DNA of 49,602 bases, from contig NZ_JAMGBF010000048.1 in assembly GCF_023516615.1 (NCBI RefSeq), positions 1-49,602 of the forward strand. Reading direction: 5' to 3'. Below, piece after piece: positions 10,183 to 18,465 of this stretch. The position numbers and the translations under genes are program-made. The notes below the pieces were generated by a model, which saw only the letters and a list, made by a program, of their open reading frames with translations, was not told the origin of the DNA and made no database searches. The number at the start of each line of letters is the position of its first letter. The first letter of the stretch is position 1. The stretch is from Streptomyces panaciradicis (GTDB lineage Bacteria; Actinomycetota; Actinomycetes; Streptomycetales; Streptomycetaceae).

Positions 10183-10904
10183 CAGGACCACCCCCCGGGA
10201 CCACCGCGTCCGTCCTTCGCCCGGGCGGAGCCCCGGCGCGCGCCGCCCGCCCACAGGGCCGACAGCAGGTACAGGACGGTCCGGGCGGCCATGCGCAGAG
10301 TGTTGGGCACCGTGGCGCGACTGAGGAACTCCGCGTCCAAGGCGGTGCGTTGCGGAACGAGCACCGTGAGGTAGTACTCCTCCGGATCGCGGCTGCCGTC
10401 GAGCTGCCCGGCCTCCGCACGTGAGCGGAGCTGGCACGGGCCGGTGAGTCCCGGGCGGTGCCGGAAGACCCAGCGGTACTCCGACGGATAGCGCTCGGCG
10501 AGGCCCGGGATCTCGGGACGCGGCCCGGCCAGCGTCATGTCGCCGCGCAGCACGTTCCACAGCTGAGGCAACTCGTCCAGATGGAGGTGGCGCAGCATCT
10601 GCCCCGTCCCGGTCACTCGCGGATCGGACCCACTGGTGATCGCGGGGCCCGCGCCGCCCTTCCGCATGCTGCGGAACTTGTAGAGGGTGAACTCACGCCC
10701 GCCCTCCCCCGTCCGCCGCTGGCGGAACAGCACCGGTCCGCCGCTCGTGACGCCGACCAGTATCGCCAGCAGGACCAGCAGCGGGGTCAGAAGAACCAGC
10801 AGGGTGAAGGCGACGACGAGGTCCAGGGTCCGCCGCGTCGGCGACAGCGGCACGGCGTCGATGGAGGACAGGGGTTCTCGGGTGGAGCGGTCAACGGTGC
10901 ACAT
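10182..10904 (-). CDS. Undecaprenyl-phosphate sugar-1-phosphate transferase (initiating enzyme)
   Basis: Bacterial sugar transferase family (PF02397), 240 aa: the monotopic phosphoglycosyl transferase that starts the repeat unit by loading sugar-1-phosphate on undecaprenyl phosphate. It has one N-terminal hydrophobic segment (about residues 27-50) and the family motifs PVLFRQRRTG, KFRSM, HLDELPQLWNVLRGD and AGPRPE. It lacks the extra N-terminal transmembrane region of WcaJ-type enzymes, so it is the short form. The ATG at 10904 has GCGAGG upstream and site C is centred 37 bp from it. It is the only initiating transferase seen in the locus. Confidence 0.93.
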   Translation of the reverse strand: MCTVDRSTREPLSSIDAVPLSPTRRTLDLVVAFTLLVLLTPLLVLLAILVGVTSGGPVLFRQRRTGEGGREFTLYKFRSMRKGGAGPAITSGSDPRVTGTGQMLRHLHLDELPQLWNVLRGDMTLAGPRPEIPGLAERYPSEYRWVFRHRPGLTGPCQLRSRAEAGQLDGSRDPEEYYLTVLVPQRTALDAEFLSRATVPNTLRMAARTVLYLLSALWAGGARRGSARAKDGRGGPGGWS

Positions 10905-10927
10905 GGGGCATGCCCGCCTCGCTTATG

Positions 10928-10954
10928 TCGTACATTTACGTCGTATACGCATTT
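10928..10954 (-). promoter_or_regulatory. Locus-specific 27-bp element, copy C
   Basis: Third copy, in the 71-bp gap between the GT2 gene stop (10976) and the sugar transferase start (10904). Centre T at 10941; minus-strand core ATGCGTATACG-N-CGTAAAT. A direct repeat GTCGTA (10927-10932, 10940-10945) gives a 13-bp period. Its presence between two same-strand genes suggests that the sugar transferase/epimerase pair has its own promoter. Confidence 0.75.
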
Positions 10955-10975
10955 TGCACGCACGGGTGGACCGGG

Positions 10976-11938
10976 TCAATCGCGAGCGATCGGGCGGCTG
11001 GTCCGAAGCCAGCGCAGGAACTGCCGGTAGACGGCGGGGGTGGCCCGGAGCTCCGCCCACTGCCCCCGCACAGCGGCGGCCGCCAGCCGCGCCGCCGGCT
11101 CGACGGTCAGGGTGAGTGCCGTCAGCAGCCACGCTCGCGGCACGGACCAGTGGCGGAACGCGTACCGCGTACGACTGCACAACATCAAGTAGTGCCGCCA
11201 TGCCCCCAGTTGGCGAGAGCTGACGTTCTCGGCGTGGTGGACCCGGGCCTGTCCCACGAAGTACGAGGGCCAGCCGGCGAGGCGCGCCCGCCGCGCGAAG
11301 TCGACCTCTTCCAGGTAGAGGAAGTAGCGCTCGTCGAAGCCGCCCAGCTGACGGAACAGCGGTCGACGGACCAGGAAGAAGGCCCCTATGACCTGGTCCA
11401 CCGCCCCTGAACGGGTCATCTCGCGTGCCCCGAGGTGCTGGGGCGGGAAGAGCGCGGGCATCAGCCGGTCGAGTCCCGTCATCTTCCCGACGTACATGCG
11501 CAGGTTGGGGAACCTCGAACAGGAGATCAGCGGACGACCGTCCTCGTCCACCATGAGCGCCCCGAATATGCCGAATCCGTCAGCGGCCGGAGACCGCAGC
11601 AGCCGGCCGACCACGGACAAGGTGTCGGGGCAGAGCCGCGTGTCCGGGTTCAGGAAGAGCACGTAGTCGCCGTGGCCGCGGGCCGCGCCCTGATTGCACG
11701 CGGCGGCGAAGCCGCGGTTGCGCGCGTTGCGGACCACCTCGAGCTCGACGCCGGCCGACGACAGGTCCTTCAGGGAGCCGTCGGTGGAGGCGTTGTCGAC
11801 GACGACGATCCGGGCCACACGCAGCTGGGACCGGTCGGTGCCGGCGATCGACCGCACACAGTCCCTCAGGTACCGGCCGGTGTTCCAGTTCACGATCACG
11901 ACATCGGCGGTCGGCACGGACCGAGCGGCGGTCGTCAT
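10976..11938 (-). CDS. GT2-family glycosyltransferase (rhamnosyltransferase-like)
   Basis: A 320-aa inverting GT-A glycosyltransferase. It has VVIVNWNTGRYLRDC at the start, VVVDNASTDGS, the RNRGFAAACNQGA segment, a DxD-type motif in LFLNPDTR and the acceptor-side GGFDERYFLYLEEVDFARR motif, which is typical of WbbL-like dTDP-rhamnosyltransferases. The last 50 residues are basic and may associate with the membrane. The ATG at 11938 overlaps the stop of the upstream GT4 gene (ATGA). The donor is not certain: no rhamnose biosynthesis genes are present in this window. Confidence 0.9.
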   Translation of the reverse strand: MTTAARSVPTADVVIVNWNTGRYLRDCVRSIAGTDRSQLRVARIVVVDNASTDGSLKDLSSAGVELEVVRNARNRGFAAACNQGAARGHGDYVLFLNPDTRLCPDTLSVVGRLLRSPAADGFGIFGALMVDEDGRPLISCSRFPNLRMYVGKMTGLDRLMPALFPPQHLGAREMTRSGAVDQVIGAFFLVRRPLFRQLGGFDERYFLYLEEVDFARRARLAGWPSYFVGQARVHHAENVSSRQLGAWRHYLMLCSRTRYAFRHWSVPRAWLLTALTLTVEPAARLAAAAVRGQWAELRATPAVYRQFLRWLRTSRPIARD

Positions 11939-12999
11939 CGGGCCACCGCCCCGAGTTCGAGTGCCGCCTCCCACCGGGGCAGCCACGCCTCGTACGAATA
12001 CCTTCGGGCGGCGATCTCGCACGCCGCCCTGCCGACGCGTTCCCGGTGGGCCGCGGACGACTCCACCAGGCCGAGGATCGCGGCGATCCAGTCGTCCTGG
12101 GTGCGCGGGGCGGGCATGCCGAACTCGGAGAGCAGCTCGGCGTTGACACCGAGAGGTGTGGCCACCGCGGGCAGACCGGCGGCGGCGTACTGGAGCAGCT
12201 TGTATCCGCACTTGCCGAGGCTGTAGGCGTTCAGCTGGAGCGGCATCAGCCCCACGTCCACCTCGGACAGCGCCGCGCGCTGGGTGTCCGGGCTCCAGGC
12301 GACCCGGTCGACCAAGGACTCCAGGCCACCGAAGGACGGCGCGGTCGTACCGATCAGCGTCACCCGCGCGCCGGTTCTCCGGTGGATCTCCCTGAGGGCT
12401 TCGGCGATCAGCAGCAGACAGGACTCGTTGTGCGGCGAGCCGATCCAGCCGAGCCGCGGCGGGTCGTGCAGCTCGTAGGAGACCTTGGGCGCGTAGTCCT
12501 GCGGGGCCACGCAGCTCGGTATCACCACGACGTCCCGGTGGTGCCGTGACGCCCAGTCCGCCAGCACGCTGTTGCCCGCGATGACCCGGTCCGCGTGGTG
12601 CACGGCCACCAGCACCTTGTCCGCCTTGGGGGCGAGTCGGCGCAGGAGACCGCCCTCTCCGAGATCCCACTGCAGGGCGTCGTCGAAGTCGTAGACGGCG
12701 AACTCCGCGCTCGTCAGCAGCCGCCGTTCCCACCAGCCCCGGCTGAGCGGCGAGGCTTCCCGGTGCAGGAGGAGTGTTTGGGGCCGGGCGCGGGAGAAGG
12801 CGGCCAGCCGGCGCTCCGCCCGGGCCACGGACAACGGATGACGGACGAGACGGGAGGGAGCGGCGTTCGGCAAGGAGAGATAACTGCCGACGGCGAAGTC
12901 GGTGGCGGTGCGGTCGAGCCATTCGAAGACACGGACCCGCGAACTCCCCGCACCCCGGCCGTAGGGGGTGACCGCGAGGAAGTTCGAGCCGTGATCCAC
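11935..12999 (-). CDS. GT4-like glycosyltransferase
   Basis: A 354-aa GT-B type glycosyltransferase. The N-terminal half is weakly conserved (DDALQWDLGEGG, a motif often seen in this group). The C-terminal half carries GWIGSPHNESCLLL, LIGTTAPSF, VDVGLMPLQLNAYSLGKCGYKLLQYAAAGLPAVATPLG, the usual donor-binding region with a Gly-Lys-Cys turn. The GTG start at 12999 has GAGGAG six bases upstream. It is first in a two-gene operon with the GT2 gene, downstream of site D (centre 35 bp from the start). Donor and acceptor are unknown. Confidence 0.85.
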   Translation of the reverse strand: MDHGSNFLAVTPYGRGAGSSRVRVFEWLDRTATDFAVGSYLSLPNAAPSRLVRHPLSVARAERRLAAFSRARPQTLLLHREASPLSRGWWERRLLTSAEFAVYDFDDALQWDLGEGGLLRRLAPKADKVLVAVHHADRVIAGNSVLADWASRHHRDVVVIPSCVAPQDYAPKVSYELHDPPRLGWIGSPHNESCLLLIAEALREIHRRTGARVTLIGTTAPSFGGLESLVDRVAWSPDTQRAALSEVDVGLMPLQLNAYSLGKCGYKLLQYAAAGLPAVATPLGVNAELLSEFGMPAPRTQDDWIAAILGLVESSAAHRERVGRAACEIAARRYSYEAWLPRWEAALELGAVAR

Positions 13000-13020
13000 A
13001 GCTCCTCACTTGGGAGCAGA

Positions 13021-13047
13021 TCAGGAATTTACGCCGTACACATACAG
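13021..13047 (-). promoter_or_regulatory. Locus-specific 27-bp element, copy D
   Basis: Fourth copy, upstream of the GT4/GT2 operon. Centre C at 13034, 35 bp from the GTG at 12999. Minus-strand core GTATGTGTACG-N-CGTAAAT; the right flank (TCCTGA) is the most diverged of the five. The gap 13000-13095 holds nothing else recognisable. Confidence 0.7.
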
Positions 13048-13095
13048 CCTAAGCGTGCGGCCGGTCGCAGCAACAGGTACGGACGGCGGGCTGGG

Positions 13096-14223
13096 TCAGG
13101 CGAGTCGCGTGGTGACGTCGGTGTAGGTGTTGCCCGAGGCGTCCCCCAGGAAGGACAGGTGATTCAGGATCGCCGGACTGAGATTCACGAACGTGTTCTC
13201 GACGATGTCGGTCCTGATCCCGTAATTGAGCTCGACTCCGGCACCACCGGCGTCACGGATGTCGTTTCCCACGATGGTCACCGAACTGGGGTTGAGCGTT
13301 CCGCTCCTGTCGCCGACGACCAGGCATGCCGCACCGAGCCCGGCGCCGCTGATCCTGTTGTTCCTGAAGACGATGTCCGTGCCGACGCAGGCGGACATGG
13401 CCGCCAGAATGCCGTACCGGGCGCCGGTGCCGGAGAGGTCCGCGCGCGTGATCGTGTTGTCCTCGACCAGAATGGCGGCGACAGTGTCCGAAGCGGAGTT
13501 CGGTTCGATGTCGATCGCTCCGGGCATGTCGTGACGGGCCATGTTCGTGAACGTGTTGTGATGCACATGCACCCGCGTCCCCGAGGTGACGCTGACGCCG
13601 TTTCTGTTGTCATTGGCCGCGGTGAACGCGCAGTCGTGAATCTCGACGGTGTGACCGTTGTTTCCCCCGGACCCGATGTTGATGTAGACGCCGTCCCCGA
13701 TGATGTCGTAGAAGACGCAGTTCGTGATCCGGATGTCGCTGTAATCGCCCTGCACCCTGATCTGGTGACGGTGCTGGTTCCACACGTCACCCTGGTTGCG
13801 GCTGTTGCCGTCGAATCGCAGCCCGTCGATGGTGACGGCGTCACCGCCCACGCGCAGGGTCGCATCGTCGCTCCCGCTGGTCGTGGAGTGGTCCGCGGTC
13901 CTGAGGATCGACCCGTGGCCCTCGACGTGGCAGCCGGCGGGGATGAGGAGCTCGTGGACGGTGTACGTCCGGCCCGGCGGGAAGACGAGTCGCTTGCCGG
14001 CCGCCGCGTCGGCCGCGGACTGCACAGTTCCATGGTCCTCGACTCGTACAAGCCCGTGATCCACGGTGCGCTCCTGGGATTCGCCGAGAGGCTTCGCGGC
14101 CAGAACGGGCAGGGACAGCCATCCCAGCATCGATCTGCGGGACAGTGAGCCCGACGTGGTGGGGCGCGCCGTCGGCCGCGGCGGGGGACCGGAGCGATCG
14201 TCGGGACGCTCACCCGGGATCAT
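13096..14223 (-). CDS. Tat-type exported right-handed beta-helix protein (polysaccharide lyase/epimerase-like)
   Basis: A 375-aa protein. The N terminus has a long polar leader followed by a twin-arginine signal (S-R-R-S-M-L then GWLSLPVLAA), suggesting Tat export. The mature part has pectate-lyase-like beta-helix repeats with many asparagine-ladder turns (for example ITNCVFYDI, IHDCAFTAANDN, VHHNTFTNM, VEDNTITRA, FRNNRISG, IVGNDIRD, VENTFVN). Such folds occur in pectate lyases, glycoside hydrolases and uronan C5-epimerases. In a locus that also makes UDP-glucuronate, it may trim or epimerise the secreted polymer; this is inference. Its ATG overlaps the stop of the upstream gene (ATGA). Catalytic residues cannot be assigned by eye. 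Confidence 0.8.
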   Translation of the reverse strand: MIPGERPDDRSGPPPRPTARPTTSGSLSRRSMLGWLSLPVLAAKPLGESQERTVDHGLVRVEDHGTVQSAADAAAGKRLVFPPGRTYTVHELLIPAGCHVEGHGSILRTADHSTTSGSDDATLRVGGDAVTIDGLRFDGNSRNQGDVWNQHRHQIRVQGDYSDIRITNCVFYDIIGDGVYINIGSGGNNGHTVEIHDCAFTAANDNRNGVSVTSGTRVHVHHNTFTNMARHDMPGAIDIEPNSASDTVAAILVEDNTITRADLSGTGARYGILAAMSACVGTDIVFRNNRISGAGLGAACLVVGDRSGTLNPSSVTIVGNDIRDAGGAGVELNYGIRTDIVENTFVNLSPAILNHLSFLGDASGNTYTDVTTRLA

Positions 14224-15059
14224 CGGCGCTCCCGCGGTGGCGCGACAGTCTGCGGGCCAGGCACCGGGGGCCGCAGACCGCGCAGGGGCACGCGAACGGG
14301 ATGGAAGGCACGTCGCCCCTCCGGGCGCGCGAGTTCGGCGGCGACCACGTCCGGGGAGATGTTCTGCCCGGTCGCGTTGAAGTATCGGTCCTCGCCCGGA
14401 GAGTGCCACCCGTGACGGAATCCGGTGTCCACCACCGAGTACCCCAGAAGTTGCGCGAACAGCGGATAGCGGAGCTCGTCGTTGCCCAGGTCGGGCGGGT
14501 CCGCGGCGGCGTAGTCGTCGAGGAACGCACGGGGGAAGCAGGGACCGATGCCGAGGCACGCGTACGGTGTCCCGTCGTAGCCGAGGTCGGCCCGCGCGCG
14601 GGTCAGCAGCCGGCGCCACTCCCGCGCCTCCTCCCGCCCGCCGAGCCAGCGCCAGTCGTCTCCGACGTCACTCTGGGGCGTCCACGCGGTCAGGCCGACC
14701 GCGTCGGGGGGCACCCCGGCGTAGATCCGCTCCAGGGAATCCGCCAGCAGCAGATCCCACTCCACGAGATGGAGGACGTCGAAGGACAGTCGGCGACCGA
14801 CGTCGCGATACCAGTCGAGCAGCACCAGATCGCCGTTCTTCCAGTTCCAGGCACCGCTGTGGCGCGAGGTGTACAGCGCGTCGAGGCCGAGCAGCGGCCC
14901 GCCCGCGAGACGGAAGGCGGCACCGCGCACGCCTCCGGCGCCGCCGAACAGCCCGTACACCGGTACGCCCGGATTCAGTCGGCGCAGGAGCCGCACCCGG
15001 GCGCGCGCCACCAACGGGTCCCGGTGGAAACGAAAGACGACAGCCCGTTCGATACCCAC
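14220..15059 (-). CDS. Putative GT-A-like glycosyltransferase (uncharacterised)
   Basis: A 279-aa soluble protein of uncertain family. The opening FRFHRDPLVARARVRLLRRL followed by PVYGLFGG, and the central HLVEWDLLLADSL segment, look like a GT-A nucleotide-sugar fold with an acidic loop in place of a strict DxD; confidence in function is low. The start is GTG at 15059 with no Shine-Dalgarno sequence. A TAAGAT hexamer sits six bases before it, which would fit a leaderless transcript. It overlaps the beta-helix gene by ATGA, so the two form a coupled pair. It diverges from the plus-strand glycosyltransferase at 15161. The C-terminal 35 residues are Pro/Arg-rich. Confidence 0.6.
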   Translation of the reverse strand: MGIERAVVFRFHRDPLVARARVRLLRRLNPGVPVYGLFGGAGGVRGAAFRLAGGPLLGLDALYTSRHSGAWNWKNGDLVLLDWYRDVGRRLSFDVLHLVEWDLLLADSLERIYAGVPPDAVGLTAWTPQSDVGDDWRWLGGREEAREWRRLLTRARADLGYDGTPYACLGIGPCFPRAFLDDYAAADPPDLGNDELRYPLFAQLLGYSVVDTGFRHGWHSPGEDRYFNATGQNISPDVVAAELARPEGRRAFHPVRVPLRGLRPPVPGPQTVAPPRERR

Positions 15060-15078
15060 GGCAAAATCTTAGGCATAC

Positions 15079-15107
15079 AGGACAGTGTTCACATATCGCC
15101 ATAGAAT
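15079..15107 (+). promoter_or_regulatory. Candidate housekeeping promoter for the GT/flippase operon
   Basis: AGGACA (15079-15084), 17-bp spacer, TAGAAT (15102-15107), resembling a SigA/HrdB promoter, placed about 54 bp before the ATG at 15161. On the other strand, TAAGAT lies next to the GTG at 15059. This divergent gap does not contain a good copy of the 27-bp element. Confidence 0.45.
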
Positions 15108-15119
15108 CGTACTGCTGCC

Positions 15120-15134
15120 GGTGACAAGGTCACC
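15120..15134. promoter_or_regulatory. Perfect inverted repeat GGTGAC-AAG-GTCACC
   Basis: A 6-3-6 perfect palindrome located just downstream of the expected transcription start of the GT/flippase operon and 26 bp before its ATG. Its position suits a repressor site or a small 5'-UTR hairpin. No regulator can be named. Confidence 0.4.
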
Positions 15135-15160
15135 CACCGCCTTCGTCCGAAGGGCAGAGC

Positions 15161-16165
15161 ATGGAAGACTCCCCCGCGCCGCTGCCGGGCACCGCGTTCT
15201 ACACGGTCGCCGACCGGAGGTTTTTCCCAGGCCTGGTCGCCCTGCTCAACTCCCTGCGGCTGACCGGACACGATGAGCCCCTGTTCGTGGTGGACATCGG
15301 CCTCACGCCCGAGCAGCGGCGTCTGCTCGCGGGCCACGTCACGCTCGTGCGACCGCCGTCGCCCGACGCGCCCGCGTGGTTCCTGGCCCCCTACGGACCG
15401 AGCCGCCACCCGGCCGAGGTCGTGGTGCTCATCGACGCGGACATCATCGTCACCCGGCAACTCACCGAGATCACCGAGACGGCACGACGGGGCCGCATAG
15501 TGGCGTTCGTCGACTGCCTGCCCAACAGCCGCCGCTTCAGCCCGCAGTGGGAGTCCGTCCTCGGTCTCGGCGAACTCCGCCGCCAGCCCTATCTGAACGC
15601 GGGACTCGTCGCCTATCCGCACACCCTCTCCGACCGGCTGCTCCCGCCCTGGACCGAGGGGCAGCGAACCATCGGCATCGCGCACAGCAGATACGGCAAG
15701 GCCACCCTGGACGACCCCTTCTACTTCGCCGACCAGGACGTCCTCAACGCCGTGCTCGCCGGCCGCTTCGAGCTCGGGGAACTCGCCGTCATGGAGCACA
15801 GGCTGGCTCCCCATCCGCCCTTCCCGGGACTGACGCTGACCGACCGGCAGCACCTGACCTGCGCCTACGAGGACGGGACCCGGCCCTTCCTGCTCCATCA
15901 CGTGCTGGCCAAGCCCTGGCTGGCGGCCACGAGGGACACCGTCTACTCCACGCTCATGACCCGGCTGCTGCTGGCCCCCGACGTCGCGCTCAGGCTGGAC
16001 CCGGAAACGCTGCCCCTGCGGCTGCGCGAAGGGCCGGCCGCCGCCCTCGACCGGCGCAGGGCCGACGCCATGGCCTACGTCCACGACCACGGCCGGCACC
16101 AACTGGGCCGCTTCGGCATCAGGACGCGCCTTGCCCGATGGCGTGCACGGCAAGCCGCCCACTGA
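15161..16165 (+). CDS. GT-A glycosyltransferase (GT8-like)
   Basis: A 334-aa protein with a nucleotide-diphospho-sugar transferase fold: N-terminal AFYTVADRRFFPGLVALLNSLR, a metal-binding DxD in VVLIDADIIV, the acceptor-side LNAGLVAYP segment, FADQDVLNAVLAG, and a late histidine-rich HHVLAKPW region, as in GT8-type retaining enzymes. The ATG at 15161 has AGGGCAGAG upstream. It is followed 7 bp later by the flippase gene and is probably co-transcribed with it. Donor sugar unknown. Confidence 0.82.
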   Translation: MEDSPAPLPGTAFYTVADRRFFPGLVALLNSLRLTGHDEPLFVVDIGLTPEQRRLLAGHVTLVRPPSPDAPAWFLAPYGPSRHPAEVVVLIDADIIVTRQLTEITETARRGRIVAFVDCLPNSRRFSPQWESVLGLGELRRQPYLNAGLVAYPHTLSDRLLPPWTEGQRTIGIAHSRYGKATLDDPFYFADQDVLNAVLAGRFELGELAVMEHRLAPHPPFPGLTLTDRQHLTCAYEDGTRPFLLHHVLAKPWLAATRDTVYSTLMTRLLLAPDVALRLDPETLPLRLREGPAAALDRRRADAMAYVHDHGRHQLGRFGIRTRLARWRARQAAH

Positions 16166-16172
16166 GGTCGGC

Positions 16173-17675
16173 ATGGACATCGGACGGCCGCCGAGCGAGG
16201 ACGAGGCGCTCTCGGCCGGTGAGTTGAAACGGCGTGCCAAGGCGGGCGTCTTCCTCGTCAGCACCCGTGGACTGGTCATCCTGCTGATCGGATTCGCGGG
16301 AAACGTGATCGTGGCACGGCTGTTGAACCCCGCCGACTTCGGCGTGGTCGCCATCGGCATGTCGTTCGTCCTCTTCGCCGGTCTCGTCTCCGACGGCGGT
16401 CTCGGCGCCGGACTCATCCGGCGCCGAGAGCCCCCGAGCGCGGAGGAACTGGGCGCCCTGAGCGCGTTGCAGCTCCTCGTGACGCTGGCGATGACCGGCC
16501 TCGCCCTGGCGGTCGCGGTCCCGCTCGGCCGGATCGCCTGGGTGACGGCCGTGATGGTCGCCTCCATGCCGTTCGTCGCGCTGCAGTTCCCGGGCCGCAT
16601 CCTGCTGGAGAGAGCGCTGCTCTACCGGCGGCTCGTGGCGGTCGAGATGACACAGGTGCTGTGCTTCCAGGGGTGGGCCGTCGGCACCGTGGCGGCCGGT
16701 TTCGGCGTGTGGGGGCTCGCCACCGCGACGGTGGTCCGCGCCCTGACCGGGGCGCTGGTGATGGGGTTCGTGTGTCCGGCCGGACTGGTGCGACCGCGGC
16801 TCGAGTTCCGTCTCATCAAGCCGCTCGTCGGATTCGGCCTGCGGTTCCAGGCCGTCAACGCGACGTGGCTGCTGCGCGACCAGGCACTCAATCTGAGCGT
16901 CGCCGCTCTCGGCGGAGCCGCCCGACTCGGGCTGTGGACCCTCGCCAAGCGGCTGATGGAGATGCCGTACCTGGTGCTGCAGTCCCTCTGGCGGGTCTCG
17001 TTCCCCACGATGTCACGGCTCCACGAGGGGGACAGGGCGACCGGTCTCGTCCAACAGTCGGTCGACATCGCCTCGGTGGGCATGGGGCTGGTCCTGACCG
17101 TGCTCGCCGGTTCCGCACCGGGACTGGTGCCCGGTCTCTTCGGCGCGCAGTGGCGGGAGGTCGCGGTGATCGTCCCTGGGGCGTGCCTGGGTCTGGCCGT
17201 GGGCGGGGCGGTCTCGGTGGCCACCCAGGGATATCTCTACGCCGTGGGCGACGCGCAGGCCGTGCTGCGGGCGAGTCTGCTGCAGGCCCTCGTCTGGCTC
17301 GCCGTGGCGCTTCCGCTGCTGGAACCGCTCGGAGTGGCCTCCCTGGGCCTGAGCTGGGCCGTGGCGGGGGCCGTCGAGGCCCTGATGCTCGGCAGGGCGG
17401 TGGGCCGCCGCATTCAGGTCCACCTGTTCCGTCCCCTGCTCGCCCCCGTGCTCATCGGGGTGTGCGGGGCGTCGGTGGGGTGGACGGTCGCCGCCCGGGG
17501 CGGGGGCACCCTGTGGTCGGGTATCGCCGGCGGCGGCTGTGCCGCGGCCGTCTTCACGGTCGCCATGACCGCGGTGAACCGGCGTGTGGTGCGCCAGACC
17601 TGTGCCTTCGTGGCGGACTCGGTACGCGCCGCCCTGTCGCACACCCATGAGGAGGCCGGTGAGCGGCGGCGGTGA
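16173..17675 (+). CDS. Wzx-type lipid-linked oligosaccharide flippase
   Basis: A 500-aa polytopic membrane protein of the MOP/polysaccharide-transporter family, expected to flip the undecaprenyl-linked repeat unit across the membrane. Conserved features include LKRRAKAGVFLVSTRGLVILLIGF, the VIVARLLNPADFGVVAIGMSFV segment after the first helix, and LGLWTLAKRLMEMPYLVLQSLWRVSFPTMSRL in the middle. Some twelve hydrophobic segments are visible. The ATG at 16173 was chosen because GAGGTCG precedes it; an earlier TTG at 16131 would overlap the glycosyltransferase gene. The C-terminal tail is short and charged. Confidence 0.9.
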   Translation: MDIGRPPSEDEALSAGELKRRAKAGVFLVSTRGLVILLIGFAGNVIVARLLNPADFGVVAIGMSFVLFAGLVSDGGLGAGLIRRREPPSAEELGALSALQLLVTLAMTGLALAVAVPLGRIAWVTAVMVASMPFVALQFPGRILLERALLYRRLVAVEMTQVLCFQGWAVGTVAAGFGVWGLATATVVRALTGALVMGFVCPAGLVRPRLEFRLIKPLVGFGLRFQAVNATWLLRDQALNLSVAALGGAARLGLWTLAKRLMEMPYLVLQSLWRVSFPTMSRLHEGDRATGLVQQSVDIASVGMGLVLTVLAGSAPGLVPGLFGAQWREVAVIVPGACLGLAVGGAVSVATQGYLYAVGDAQAVLRASLLQALVWLAVALPLLEPLGVASLGLSWAVAGAVEALMLGRAVGRRIQVHLFRPLLAPVLIGVCGASVGWTVAARGGGTLWSGIAGGGCAAAVFTVAMTAVNRRVVRQTCAFVADSVRAALSHTHEEAGERRR

Positions 17676-17708
17676 CCGTGACTCACCGCGCCCGCGAGAC
17701 GGTCACGG
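17676..17708. terminator. Possible hairpin between convergent flippase and methyltransferase genes
   Basis: CCGTGAC (17676-17682) pairs with GTCACGG (17702-17708) around a 19-base loop, in a 27-bp convergent gap that runs into the methyltransferase stop. The long loop makes this a weak candidate. Confidence 0.3.
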
Positions 17709-18461
17709 CTTGACCGCGATCCGCCCCTCGTCCATCCGCAGCAACAGCAGCCGTTCACCGGTCCGTTCCAGGAACTCGTCCACCGCCTTGCGCGATCCCT
17801 GCCAGGTGCCGTAGTCGTCGATGAGCAGGACACCGCCCGAGGCGAGGCGCGGATACAGGTGCTCCAGTTCGTGGCGGGTGGAGGCGTACCAGTCCGTGTC
17901 CAGCCGCAGAATCGCGATCTGCTCGGGCGCGTGGTGCGGCACCGTCTCCTCGACCAGGCCCTGCACGTAGTGGAGGCGTTCCTTCGGGTACGGAATCGGT
18001 GCGAAACCCGACCTCACGTCCTCCAGGCTCGCCACCGCCCGGATCAGGCTGTCCCGGTCCGACTCCGCGAGCAGTCGGGCGGCCGGTTCCCCGTCGTGTC
18101 TGCGGTCGTCTTCGGTGGGCGGCGGCATGCCCTCGAAGGTGTCGAAGAGGTACAGGTCGCGGTCGGCGGCGCCGAGCGAGAGCAGGGTGCGCGCCACGGC
18201 GTGCATGCTGCCGCCGCGCCACACTCCGCACTCCGTCACCGCGCCGGGGATGCCATGGCGCACGATGTAACGGGTCGCCAGGATCAGCGCGTTGACCCGC
18301 TCGGCAGGCGTCATGGAGTACGGCCGGACGGCCGTGATGACCGCTTTGGCCTCTTCGTCGTAGTCGGCGGGGTAGTCGGGCGCGGCGGACTTCGGCGCCC
18401 GGCGGATCTCGAAGCCGGTGAGGTGCCGCAGTCCCGCGTTCGCCCTTCGCTTCCAGGACAT
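17703..18461 (-). CDS. TylF/MycF-type sugar O-methyltransferase
   Basis: A 252-aa SAM- and metal-dependent O-methyltransferase of the macrocin family. The N-terminal SAM motif is TECGVWRGGSMHAVA, followed by LFDTFEGMPPPTEDD. The metal/catalytic aspartates are in LRLDTDWYASTRHELEHLYPRL and GGVLLIDDYG. This family methylates hydroxyls of sugars in antibiotics and polysaccharides. It is the last gene of the six-gene operon starting at 26231 and begins 4 bp after the polymerase stop. It probably decorates the repeat unit; which sugar is unknown. Confidence 0.9.
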   Translation of the reverse strand: MSWKRRANAGLRHLTGFEIRRAPKSAAPDYPADYDEEAKAVITAVRPYSMTPAERVNALILATRYIVRHGIPGAVTECGVWRGGSMHAVARTLLSLGAADRDLYLFDTFEGMPPPTEDDRRHDGEPAARLLAESDRDSLIRAVASLEDVRSGFAPIPYPKERLHYVQGLVEETVPHHAPEQIAILRLDTDWYASTRHELEHLYPRLASGGVLLIDDYGTWQGSRKAVDEFLERTGERLLLLRMDEGRIAVKP

Positions 18462-18465
18462 GGCG

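Noticed and set aside
15085..15112. Possible sixth copy of the 27-bp element in the 15060-15160 gap
   Set aside because: The first ten bases resemble copy A, but the invariant TACG-N-CGTAAA centre is absent and an indel is needed; a SigA-like promoter explains the AT-rich stretch better.
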